64,000 bases of DNA from contig OX419763.1 of the NCBI GenBank assembly GCA_948567375.1, forward strand, positions 992,001 to 1,056,000. Reading direction: 5' to 3'. Origin of the DNA: Lunularia cruciata. Taxonomy: Eukaryota > Streptophyta > Marchantiopsida > Lunulariales > Lunulariaceae. This document shows positions 34,037 to 45,310 of this stretch, piece after piece. A program made the translations under genes and the position numbers. A model generated the notes under the pieces. It searched no databases. It was not told the DNA's origin and saw only the letters and a list, made by a program, of their open reading frames with translations. The stretch's first letter is position 1, and each line of letters starts with the position of its first letter.

Positions 34037-37000
34037 TATGGTACCCACATTTTATTTTTCTTATTTCTGAAAAAGAAGTGTATAGAAGAAGTTGTATTAC
34101 GCCTGGATGGCATTAGAAGGCAAAGAAAGGTGTCTTCCGGTTGTAACCCAAGGTAAAGTGACTTCATATCAGAGGGTGAGGTACTCGGAATTGCCCTGTC
34201 AGTATGCAACCTGAATTAAGGAAACTTTGTGTTGGGGGTGCTCAACCCCGAGGCAAGGACAATGTTACAACTTTCCTTCGGAGTTGGACATTCAAGAAGG
34301 TACTGCACACAAAAATGGTGGTCATACAAGTGGGGGAAAATTGATAGGGACAAGAGCAGGCAGGAGGTGTGATTTCTTGGTAGAAACTCAAAGTGAAGAA
34401 AGACGGAGCAAGTGCGCCTCTATAAGACTCGGGATAGAGACGAAGGGATGATGAGTAATTTTCCATTGCCATGAAGAAGTCATCCTGAGAGAGATCATGG
34501 AAAGGGAAGTGTAGTAAGAGACGCGTTGGTGTGTCAAGAGGAAGTCAAGAGAGTTAGTCTGGGAATCAGTGAGAAGAGTAGCCACCAACCCAGAGTGGAG
34601 GAAGTAAGATGGGAGGTGGGAAGAAGAACTCTGAATTTGTAGTGAGAAATCATGCAATTTGGAGATTAGATGTGATTACACAAGAATCAAAGTCTTAAAC
34701 AGGCTTTGGATCACATTCCTAACATGGAACTAGAACATTAGTTTTCCAAGTTTCATGATGGAGATCATCAAGAGTAAGTGTCTCAATGGACCCAAGGAAG
34801 AAGGGGAGAGAGGAAATCCGGCTTGATAGACAGAGTCGGATTGGAGATTAGTACTCGGAAGAGAGGCGGGCGAGGAGCACGGAGCCATGTTCTTAGGGAA
34901 GGAAGAAGTAGCGGAAGAAACCCAAGAAGTGAGAGACGCTTTCTCTTCAAAGCACACAAAGAATGGCTACAAAGTGGAGAGTTATAAAGATCCTATGAGG
35001 AGAGGCATCGTAAGTGCAATGATGGCTACCTTCAAGCCGGAGCAAACGACCTACATAATGAAACATCAAGCGGTATTCTTCCACAAGATGTTTGCAGGAG
35101 AGCCAATCAATTGGGCGAAGTGCTTTCATTAGAGGACGAGGTAGATGGTGTAGAACTTGTGAGACAGGTTGCCTCCGCACTACATTGTGCCATTTGCAGC
35201 CCACTTCTACTTGGGACTGAACTTGCTGAATGCCGCAGAGAGACACAAGATTGTGTCGCACTTCCACCCTGATTTGAGACAAGATGTTGATGCGGAGGAG
35301 CAACAATACATCTTGCAAATAAGGAGTAGTGACAAGTACTATTCACAGATGAGGCAAAGCGTGGAGTTGAAGGTGAACAATCCAAAGTTGAAGAAGAAGA
35401 GTCAAAAAGAAGAAGAAGAAGTAGTAGCGGTGGCAAGACCTCAGAAGACAAGAAAGGTGAACCCAAGGAAAGACTTGGTGGTAATTGCCTTATTAGGCAA
35501 AGATTCAGAAGAGGAGGCTGAGTGCAAGTCAGAAGACTCAAAGAAGGAGAAAGAACCCAAATTCATGCTGTGGTTAAACGAGCAGCAAAAGTGAAGATGG
35601 AAAGGAGATGCAATCGGTACCCAAGGAGGAAGAAGTAAAGATGGAGACAAAAGAAGGTAACCCAAGACCTGAAGATGAAGTGCCAAAGCAAGAGGAGAAG
35701 AGGGTGACTATTTAGAGAGGAGTCCGTTCCAGAAGGAAAGTGAAGTATGAAGCAAGACCAAGAGTGGAAGTTCAGGGAGTGAGGAATCCATTCCCATAAG
35801 ATGATTGCGGCTACGAAGACAAGTATAGAGTGAAGAAGAGGCAAAGAAGGAGAAAATTCCACAAGGCAAGGTAAATTCAAGTGAGGGAGTAGAGTATCTG
35901 CGGGAGGTTGTGTGCCTGTTGTTAGTGAAGTTGGAGCAAAAGAAGAAAGAAATGCAGTCAAAGTGTTTGGCGGTGAAGATTGTGTTGTAGGTGTTAGCAA
36001 GGTTAGAGGAAGAGAACTTGGAGTTGAAGAAGAGTATAATCCAAGGTGAGGAGGAGAGGGAAGTACTACAAGTAGACTTAGCAGTACAAAATCAGGTAAT
36101 TCAAAAATTAAAGAAGGAAGTGGGGAGCAGAGAGAGAATAATAGAGCAAAATGTCATAGCAAGAGAAAGATAGATAGCGGAGAATGAGATCTTGAAACAA
36201 TAGTTTGCTGATTCACGATTAGAGATTATTCATGCTATGGCAAGAGAAGTAGAGAAGGAGCAAGAGCTTGATAGGATGATGGAGAATATAGAGGAGAAAG
36301 AAGCAACTCTGGCAAAGAGAGTTGATAGGAGATATAGAGAGGAAGAAAGACTAAGGGAGTTACTTTGTAGTCTGGGGGAAAAGATAATTCAAGAGGAGAA
36401 GGAAAAGGAAACAATGGAAACCAAGTTTGAGGTAGAACTAGCAATGTATAGAGAAGATTGGCTTGCAGATCAAGAACGGGAGAGGAAAATGAGACTTGAG
36501 CCATTGAAGGAGATAGTTACAAAGATGAACGTGATGCTGAGTACAAAAGCCAACGTGCGGATTGAAGAAACAAGACTGCACAAGTTGAACTTGTTGGTGT
36601 AGGAGATGAGGAGGAGGAATGCAAAGGATAAGGACTTGATAGATCTGAGAGGAATTGTAGTGTTGGTAGTATTCTGCATTTGTGAGTGTTGTGTAGTGTT
36701 GATGTGAAGCAATTTTGATTGAGTAAGTTGTGCCTCAATGGAGGGGTGGAACACAATTTTGAGGCAAAGTCATTTTTCAGTGAAGTGCCATTTTCAGGAG
36801 AGACTAAATCATCACAATCAAGATTGTTTGGAAAGAATTGAAGGAGTTGTGATTAAGGAGTGTTAATTTGTGACAAGACTGTGAATTAGTGCTTTTTATT
36901 CTCTTTTAGGTGTAGTTTCTACCTAAGAGATTAAAAAGAACCCAAGAAGAACTACATTGTTACTGTTTGCTTTGTATTTGACCAATTATGAATCATATCT

Positions 37001-37061
37001 CTGTGGGAACAAACTTTACTTACCTGATTACCACAAAAGTGACATTTGCCAAGTTGTCACA
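34037..37061 (+). repeat. Solo giant LTR N, nested in LTR M
   Basis: Plus-strand LTR from TATGGTACCC (the first G of TG now A) to AAGTTGTCACA. A perfect TSD TTTGT (34032-34036 and 37062-37066) flanks it. At 3025 bp it is shorter than the 3.7-kb norm because the gene's C-terminal part and the following segment are deleted near 36640. Confidence 0.9.
34451..36639 (+). pseudogene. LTR-encoded coiled-coil protein gene, copy N (3' truncated)
   Basis: It opens at an ATG at 34451 giving Met-Ser-Asn-Phe-Pro-Leu-Pro and then a stop. The N-terminal region is open 34887-35132 and 35169-35594 (Gly-Tyr-Lys-Val-Glu-Ser-Tyr-Lys-Asp, Phe-Phe-His-Lys-Met-Phe-Ala-Gly, Tyr-Leu-Gly-Leu-Asn-Leu). The acidic region follows, then coiled coil at 35991-36173 and 36237-36602. 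The reading is cut at about 36639, where sequence from well downstream of the normal stop begins, so the last about 130 residues are gone. Confidence 0.68.
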
Positions 37062-37627
37062 TTTGTGCTTGTGAGTGTTGAGAGAATTTCAAAATGCAAG
37101 TCAATGTGCTTGTTCTATGTTGGAATCCATACCCTTGATCTTCATTCTGTGTGTTTGATCCTGAGTGAAGTGCCATTAGAGCAATGCCTTGATAGATCTG
37201 AGATTAGTTGTAGTGTTGGTAGTATTTTGCATTTGCAAGTGCAACACTAGGTTGATGTGAAGCAATTTTGATCAAGGAAGTTGGCCTTCAGTGCAGGGGT
37301 GGAACACAATTCTGAGGCAAAGTCATTTTGCAATGAAGTTCCATTTTTGGGAGAAATTCAATCATCACAATCAAGAATGTTTGGAAGATTTAATGGAGTT
37401 GTGATTAAGTGTGACAATTTTGTGTGACAAGACTACGAGTTAGTGCTTGTTACTCTCTTCAGGGTGTGGTTTCTACCTGGGAGGTTAAAGACGCAACCAA
37501 GAAGAATTGAGATTGCTACTTGTTGCTACTGTTTGCTTTGTGTTTGACCAATTCTGAATCATATCTCTACAAGAACAAACTTTACTTACCTGATTACTGC
37601 AAAATTAATATTTGTTGGGTTGTCACA

Positions 37628-38488
37628 AAGTACTTTAGAGATGTTTAGAGTTATATGAAGTCGGAGGAGTAATTGAGTGCTTACACTCAAAAGCATGAAG
37701 AGGACACTATGCCCTCAAGAATACTATATAGAAGATTCTTTCATCAAGGTATTGGTGGCCTATGATGTATAAGGACACTCACACTTAAATATGGAGTTGT
37801 GATGCTTGTCAACAAATGGAAAGCCAACGGCTACTTCCCAATGGCCTTTGAGACCAATTTTGCTATTGGCTCAATTTGAGAAATGGTGCATTGATTTTGT
37901 GGGTCCAATTCAATTGGTAACCCAATTGACAAGGAATAGATACACTTTGGTGTGCATTGATTATGAATATCAAATGACTGAAAAGATCACCACCAAAAAA
38001 ATGGCTTACTTCTTGACATACAACTTGCATCTCATACTACCAATTGAATTTGAAGTACTCACACATCGGATTCTCTATGAGGAACAATTGCTAAAGTAGA
38101 AAGTTACAATCTTTAGATCCATCAACTAATGTGGTTAGACAAGAAAGAGATGATGCAATGCAAACTACAAAGGAAGTGCAAGAACAGCGGAAAGTCAAGC
38201 ACAACAAGCAAATTAAGCCTATTGCTATTTAGGAGGGCAATTTGGTGTTGTTATAAGACAATTGCCAAATATTTTTTCCAAGCAAGTTACACTTAAGGTG
38301 GATGGGCCCTACTATGCATTTTGCATTTATGACAATGGCTCTATTCAACTTGTAGACCTAGAGGGCAATCCATTTGCAACCCAAGTGAACGGGTGGAGAG
38401 TTTGAAAATATTGGACCTTGGACCCGACCTTGTATAAAGAAGCCACTATCGGTTTTTGTGAGGATACTCACATTTGAGGGCAGGGGTA
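37628..38488 (+). pseudogene. Element D integrase, 3' part, with core deletion
   Basis: Continues element D after LTR M. It aligns with element A 23238-24427: the end of the zinc region (Tyr-Trp-Trp-Pro near 37755), then Phe-Glu-Lys-Trp-Cys-Ile-Asp-Phe-Val-Gly with the first catalytic Asp near 37893. The frame 37806-38099 then jumps from Val-Cys-Ile-Asp-Tyr straight to Thr-Glu-Lys-Ile-Thr-Thr, so the central core with the second Asp and the Glu is deleted. The C-terminal Trp-Met-Gly-Pro and Asn-Gly-Trp-Arg-Val segment is recognisable near 38300-38400. It ends in the purine tract TTTGAGGGCAGGGGTA before the 3' LTR. Confidence 0.75.
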
Positions 38489-38494
38489 TGGAGT

Positions 38495-41400
38495 TGTGAC
38501 AACCCGGCAAATATCACTTTTGCGGTAATCAGGTAAGTAAAGTTTGTTCCCGCAGAGATACAAGTCAGAATTGGTCAAATACGAAGCAAAGTAACAATGT
38601 AGTTCTTCTTGAGTTCTTCTTTAGTCTCTCAGGTAGAAACCACACCCAGAAGAGAGTAACAAGCACTGACTCGTAGTCTTGTCAAAAATTAACACTCCAT
38701 AATCACAACTCCTTCAAATCTTTCCAAACAATCTTGATTTGTGATGATTCAGGCTCTCCCAAAAACGGCACTTCACTGCAAAACGACTTTGTCTCAAAAT
38801 TGTGTTCCACCCCTCCACTGAAGGCACAACTTCCTCGATTGAAATTGCTTCACATCAACCTTGCACTGCACTCCCAAATGCAGAATACTACCAACACTAC
38901 AATTCCTCTCAGATCTGTCAAGGCATTGCTTCCATTGCACTTCACTCAGGATCAAACACACAGAATGAAGATCAAGGCTGTGGAATCCAACATCCAACAA
39001 GCACTTTGACTTGCACTTTGAATTTCTCCAAACACTCACAAACACAATTGCAAAATTGATACTCGGAATCAAGCTCAAGCGACGAGCACTGCTTCATAGC
39101 ACTTCGCTTTATCTATTCTCAGAAATAATGAGCACTGAACAACAATTTCCTGCAAATGCCACTCTTAAATAGTGAACAATTGACAGTTCTAACAACTATA
39201 CCGTTTTACAACAACTGTTCTAACCTACAGATCCGAAATGACAATGCACCTCTTCATATCTTCCCCTTCAAATCTCAAATCGGTTACTAATCCAATCCGA
39301 TGTCTACTTCTTCCTTGGCTTTCAAACCTGAACCCGAAGTAATCTTACTTCCTACTATCTTTTCCTCGGGTTTCAGATCTTCTACTTCTTCGACCAGATC
39401 CAGCAATTCTCTTTCCTGCTCTGAAATTGCACTAGTGGGTAACCTATCTAACTCTTCATCTTTTGACTCACTCTTCTCTAATGTCTCTGAGGGCAACTCC
39501 AAAGACATTTGGATTCCTATGTTATCTACTTCGGGTTTTGCCTTAACATCTTGCCAAAGCTTTTCTAACTCTATTCTCACTAAGTCTAATCTAATCGCAA
39601 TATTGTCTTCTACTTCTAAGATCTTCCTGTCTACACGAGTTCTGAGACTAATCAACAAGGCATTCAAATCTGTATCTTTTGCTTGTCTTCGCCTTGTCTC
39701 CTGCACCAACAACTTCAACTCGTGCAACCTTGTTTCTTCAATCCAAACGCTGGCTTCTGTACTTAACATTGCGTTCACTTTGAGGACTATCTCCTTCAAT
39801 GGCTCCAATCTTGTCTTTTGTTCTCGTTCCTGATCTGCAAGCCATTCCTCTCTGTACATCGCCAACTCTTCTGCAAACTCGGCCTTCACCGCTTCCTTCT
39901 CTTTCTCCTTCTGTATGATCTTCTCTTCCTGATTACAAAGTAATTCTTGTAATCTCTCTTCTTCTCTATACCGCACAGACAATCCTCTTTGCTAGAGTTG
40001 CTTCTTCTCCTCCATACTCTCCATCACTTGATCAAGCTCTTGATCCTTCGATGCTACCCTCGCCATAGCATGGATAAGCTCTACTCTTGAATCAGCAAAC
40101 TACTGCTTCAAGGTTTTGAATTCAACTACTTGTCTCTCCCTTGCAATGTCACTCTTCCTTGCAAGATCCTCTTGATAACTCACTTCTCTCTTCAAGTCTT
40201 CGATTACCTGACTTCTCTCTACTGCTTCCACTCGCAGTACTTCTCTCTCCTTCTCACCTTGGGTTATACTCTTCTTCAACTCCGAGTTTTCTTCTTCTAA
40301 TCTCGCTACCACCTGCAATACAGTCTTTACCTTTGGACAAGTCGACTGCATCTCCTTCTTCTTCTTCTCCAACTTCACTAACAGCGGGCACACTACTTCT
40401 TGCAAGTAATCTACTCCATTACTGGCAACTTCTTCCTCCCGCGGAGTGGTCTCTTCTCTCTTCGTGTTCTCCCGATACTCGCCTTCTTCTCTAGAGTCTT
40501 TGTATCGGAATTGACGCCTCACTGCCCGAGCTTTCTTCTACCTCTTCCTTCACTCTACTTGGCCCCGCTTCACACTTTGCCTTATGTCTCGAGCAAACTC
40601 CTTGCTGTACTGCGATCTTCTTCTCCTTTAGCACCGGTACTTCATCTTCCAGTGCCGCATTGTCTTTGGCTTGCACTTCTGCTTTGTATTCTTCAGCCGC
40701 TGGTGCCGAGGTCATTTCTCCACCATCTTCACTATCACTGCTAGTATCTCCACTCTGCAGTGTCAGCTCAGGTTCCTCCTCACGTTCCGAGTCCTCCGTC
40801 TTGAGCTCGGCTTCGCCTTCTGAGTCTTCATCTTCCGACTCAATCACCACCATCCCTTGCCTCAGGTTATTTTTCTGCATCTTCCGAGGTTTCTTGTTTT
40901 CTTTGGCTTCTGCGTGCCGAGTTCTCTTCTTCGTCGGGGTACTTACCAAGACCTCCACGTTTTTCCTTGTCTTTGCATAGTAGTCATCTGTGCTCCGGAT
41001 TTGAAGAATGTATTGTTGCTCCTCCGCATCGACTTCTCTTCTCAAGTCAGGATGGAAATAAGACACCATTCTATTGCGCTCCGCCAAATTGAGCAAATTC
41101 AACCCGAGGTAGAAATGTGCTGCAAATGGTACGATGTAGTGTGGAGGCGACTTATCCCGCAGATTCCACACCATCTGCCTTGTTCTCCCGTGAAAACACC
41201 ATGCCTAATTGATCGGTTCTCCTACAAATAGCTTGTGAAAGAACACCGCTTGGTGTTTCATCACATAAGTGGTTCTCTCCGGCTTCAGGATGGCCATTAG
41301 TGCACTCACAATTCCTCTCCTCACAGGGTCTTTGTAGCTCTCAACTTTGTACCCATTCTTTGTTCTCTTCGACGAGAAGGCATCTCTCACCTCCTGCGTT

Positions 41401-42259
41401 TCTTGGGCTATCTCTCCTTTCCCCAAGAACATGGCTCCCTGCTCCAAACCCGCCTCCTTCCCGAGTACGAGTCTCCAATCCGACTTTGTCCAGCGAGCCG
41501 GATTTCCTCTCTTTCCTTCTTCCTCGGGACCATCAAGACACTTACTCTCGATGATTTCTGTCATGAATCCTAGAAAACTTACGTTCCAGTTCCATGCCAG
41601 AAAGGTGATCCAAAGTCGGCTCAAGACTTTGATCCTCGCTACTACATCTAATCTCCAAATTGCATGATTTCTCATTGCAAATTCAGAGTTCTTCTTCCCT
41701 CCTCCCATCTCTTCTGCTTTCTTATTGTCTCTTGATTTCTCTCTTGCGACTTCTCCCTTGTGCACTAACACGAGTCCAACTCTATTTCCCTTTCCCCGAT
41801 CACCTGCAAGACAACTCCTCAACGGCAAAGAAAAATTGCTCGACATTTTGTCGTTGCAATTTTGATTTTTATAGAGTTGCACTTCTTTGTCTTCCGTCAC
41901 TTCAAGTTTCTACCAAGAAATCACACCTCCGGCATGCACTTGTCACTGTCAATCAACCTTTGCGTGTATGAGTTGCCAGTTTTGAAACAGCCCCTTCTTG
42001 AATTTCTCGCCCCGACGAAAGGTTGTTAGACTGTCTTTGCCTCGGGTTGAGCTCCCCCTGATCCAAAGACAATTTACTTTGTATTGTATGCTGACACGGC
42101 ATTTCCGAGTACTTCGCCTTATGACCCAAAGTCACTTTAATTTGGGTTTCATCCCGAAGACAATTTTCTTCGCCTTCTTTGGCCATACATGCGCAATCCA
42201 ACTTCTTAATATACTTCTTCTCCTTTATTTTGAAAAAAACAAAAAATGTGGGCACCATA
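38495..42259 (-). repeat. Solo giant LTR G (3765 bp), inserted at the start of D's 3' LTR
   Basis: Full-length minus-strand LTR from TGTGACAACCCGG (38495) to GGGCACCATA (42259). TSD GGAGT (38490-38494) and GAAGT (42260-42264), one transition apart. It has the best preserved LTR gene in the window and a TATA-like TATAAAAA at 41873-41866. Confidence 0.88.
39287..41846 (-). pseudogene. LTR-encoded coiled-coil protein gene, copy G (best preserved)
   Basis: Reference copy for the LTR gene: about 850 codons with only three in-frame stops and one frameshift. Start ATG 41846 (Met-Ser-Ser-Asn-Phe); an in-frame ATG at 41900 is also open. Residues about 60-260 are the conserved N-terminal region (Ala-Trp-Asn-Trp-Asn-Val, Asp-Trp-Arg-Leu-Val-Leu-Gly, Gly-Tyr-Lys-Val-Glu-Ser-Tyr-Lys-Asp, Phe-Phe-His-Lys, and after a Trp-to-stop at 41205 Tyr-Leu-Gly-Leu-Asn-Leu and Phe-His-Pro-Asp-Leu-Arg-Arg). 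About 270-460 is Lys-rich then Glu/Ser/Asp-rich. A frameshift lies near 40500. Then coiled coil 40522-39400 with stops near 40100 and 39985, ending Val-Asp-Ile-Gly-Leu-Asp. No signal peptide, membrane span or catalytic motif seen. The Lys-rich patch could act in nuclear import or nucleic-acid binding. Function unknown. Confidence 0.8.
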
Positions 42260-42651
42260 GAAGTACCCACATTTTTTGTTTGGATGAGTTTTGAAGAAGA
42301 AGTGTAATGAGAAAGCCAAATTATGGTCAAAGAAAGAAGAAAAAAATAGACTTATCTGTCTTTGGAGTAACCCAAAGAAGCCAACTTCAGGTCAAGAAAA
42401 GGAAGTACTCATATGGGGCTTACAAAGAGCCAAACCCATAGAAGGGCATCTTTAGAATAGGAAGTTCAGTTTGATACAAAGAAGATGAAACAACCTTTTT
42501 GCAGCTAAGGCCAGCCAAAAAAGTACACTTAAAGAAATGGCAGAGGCAGGAGAAGAATACTTTGAGAGTGATAGGAAACAAACACGCAAAAGAAGTGAGA
42601 GTAGATTTCAAAATTGACTGAAGAATGACTGCACCTTGAAGTACTATAAAA

Positions 42652-45310
42652 TTGAGATTTCACAAGGGGAAATCAAGCATATCAAGAGGATACCCTATCC
42701 CTTTGAGTAGTCATCCTACAACAATGAGCATCAAGAAGCCAATTGAGGGTGAAATTTTCCAAAGACCAAAAGAGGTTAGAGTGTTCTATCCAGGAGAGTG
42801 GATAATTTTCCAATGCCAAAGAACTTGTGGGCAAATCATAGCAAAGAAGAGTAATAATGCACTCATAGTGAGGAGTTTTGCAATTAAATGTAGTAGCTAG
42901 AATCAAAGTCCTGAGTAGGATTTGTATTAGGTTTCTGGCCTAGAACTGGAATGTTGACTTTCCAAGTTTCATGGCAGAGATAGCTACTAGTAATTGTGAG
43001 GAAGGCCCTGAAGTATTTTGGAAGAGAAGAAATCCAACTTGATGGATAGAGTAGGATTGGAAGCTAGTATTGGGAAAGAAGCTAGAGATGCAACCGGAGT
43101 CACCTTCTATTGGAAGTGTGAAGTTGCAAAAGAAACCATAGAAATTAGGAATTTGTTCTTCACTCCACCAATGGCTACAAAGTTTATGTCTATTGGGACC
43201 CAACAAAGTGGAGCATTGTAGGAGCGTTCATGGCAATGTTCAAGCCAAAGCAAATGACATATGTGTACATGCAACAAGCAGTCTTCTTCCACCAAATGTT
43301 TGCAAGAGAGAAGGTGAACTAGGCAAAGTGTTTCCACTAGAGAACAAGGCAGATGAGGAGGACCAATTTCCAATTGACAAATTTGGTCAATTGGAGGACC
43401 AATTTGCCGCCACACTACTTTGTACCATTTGCAACACATTTCTACTTGGGATTAAATATGTTGACAATGAAGGAGAAGCATTGGATGGTTTTGTATTTCC
43501 ATCCCAATCTTTGACAAGAAGCGGATGAAGAGGAGCAACAATACATTTTGCAATTATGGTCCAGTGATGATCATTTCATTGGGATGGGACAAAGGAAGAT
43601 GGTGGAAGGAAGAAGTCCAAAGACAAAGAAGCAGACTAAACCCAAAGGAGTAGCATTACCCTACCACAACAAAAGAGCCAAAGACTAAACCCACAAGGTA
43701 AGGAGGCGGTGAAGGACCAGGCTTCATGCACAAAGTCTGAAGAAGGCATAGAGTCTAAAGGAGAGACCGAGTCAAAGATAGAAGACTTGAAGATAGAAGA
43801 AGCTAAACTCTCATTGCAGAGTGAGGAGTCTTTCAGTGAAAGTGAAGGTGAAGATGAAGTCCAATAGTTAGTTGATGCAAGGATGGCAGAAGATGATGAG
43901 GAGTTCCATATGGCAATTGATCCTATGGGAGGAAGGAGATGGCCCTTGTTTGGAGTTACCTATGGAGGAGAGGGATGAAGAATCAAAGAAAGTAGTCCAA
44001 AAGGGAGTAAGATCAAAGAAGTCATTGCAGGCTACACTCATAGGTCCGAGCCAAGTGAAGGAAGAAGAAGCAAGATTGGAAGGATGGCCATTGAAGGTAC
44101 AAAGATCAAGACTTTGGAGTAAGGCTTTGGCTGAAGAAGAGTTGATGGAGGCAAAGTACAAAGACCAAGACGAAGAAGAAGAATTTGATGGAATGGACTA
44201 CTTGTCACAGATTGTGGGTCTGTTGTCATTGCTGTTGAACAAGAAGAAGAAGGAGATACAATGATCATTTGGAGGTGAAGAATGAGCTGCAAATGATGAA
44301 GTATCTAATTGAAGAAGCAAGAGAATTGAAGGAGAGGGTAAACCAAAGGTAAGAAGAAGCTAAAGAACTTTGGTTGGATGTAGTCTTGAGGAAGAAGAAT
44401 GTAGAGAATTTGCAAGAGTTTTGAGAGGCGTGGAAGAGAGATGAATGGTCAAGCCAAAGAATTGAAGGAGCAAAAAGTATTGATTAAGAAGATGAAAGAT
44501 GAGGTAAGCAAAGCTCATATTGAAAGCATACATGCAAAGGTGATGGCAGCTATGATGGAGCAGGAGTTAGAGAGCTTAAAGAAGAGTGCGGCAGAAAAAG
44601 ATCAAGCTTGGTAGAGGGAGTTAGCGGTCTGACACCAAGAGGAGGAATGATTGAGAAGTCTAGTAAGACGTGTTGAGGGTCAGCTTACTCAATATAGAGA
44701 GGAGAAGAAGATGTTGGTAGTTGAGTACAAAGATGCGTTAAAGATGTATAAGAAAAATTGAAGGCAGAATGACCTTGGAGGTATGCATCGGAGTCGGTAG
44801 GAGAAGTTGTTGGGAGAATAAGAGTGATTTTGAGCATAGAATCTGAAAGGAATTTGGGGGAAGTGAGACTGCATGAATTGAAGTTGCTTGTGCAAGAAAC
44901 TTGGAAGAGGAGAGCAAAGGATGTAGATATGAACAATCTTTTGATTTGTTTGAGAGAAAGGGTAGATAGGAAAATGTTAGAGGTAGGAGATAATGTAAGT
45001 CTCAGATTAGACTTAGTAAATTCAGAGTTGGAGAGACATGTGAGTAGTGTGAAGGAAGATAAGAAGTCCAAAGTTGTAGAAGTAGGAATGTAGGTGCCTT
45101 TGTATCAATTTATCTGAGACATTATAGAAGATTGGGTTAGAAGATAAAGAGATAGAAAAGTTACGCATGAGTGATATTGTAGTTTAGGGTGAAGAAGTAG
45201 TAGAAATATTGAATGCATTAGTAGAAGAAGATAGACCCAAAGAGGGGGAAGTAATAGGAGGATCATTGGGTTTGGAAGCCAAAGTTGAGGTTGACATTGG
45301 ATTGGAGTAG
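42652..45310 (+). pseudogene. LTR-encoded coiled-coil protein gene, copy D
   Basis: Gene inside the 3' LTR of element D, of the same subfamily as element A (Pro-Ile-Pro-Leu-Ser-Ser opening; Lys-Pro-Ile-Glu-Gly-Glu-Ile-Phe near 42740). The N-terminal region is fragmented (42652-42900, then pieces to 43500). The acidic region is at 43700-43900, open at 43872-44264, with coiled coil to 45093 in several frames, and the conserved Leu-Gly-Leu-Glu-Ala-Lys-Val and Val-Asp-Ile-Gly end before TAG at 45308-45310. It is among the most decayed copies. Confidence 0.65.

Larger units (their letters stand above)
30945..37627 (+). repeat. Solo giant LTR M, interrupted by solo LTR N
   Basis: Plus-strand LTR: TGTGGCACTCAG at 30945, interrupted at 34036 by LTR N, resuming at 37062 and ending GGGTTGTCACA at 37627. 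A perfect TSD AAGTA (30940-30944 and 37628-37632) shows it entered the pol of element D. It carries its own copy of the LTR gene at 31470-33797. Confidence 0.9.

Noticed and set aside
38000-38100. A novel short integrase in element D
   Set aside because: The join from the first catalytic region to the C-terminal region is a deletion relative to element A. The core residues are simply missing.
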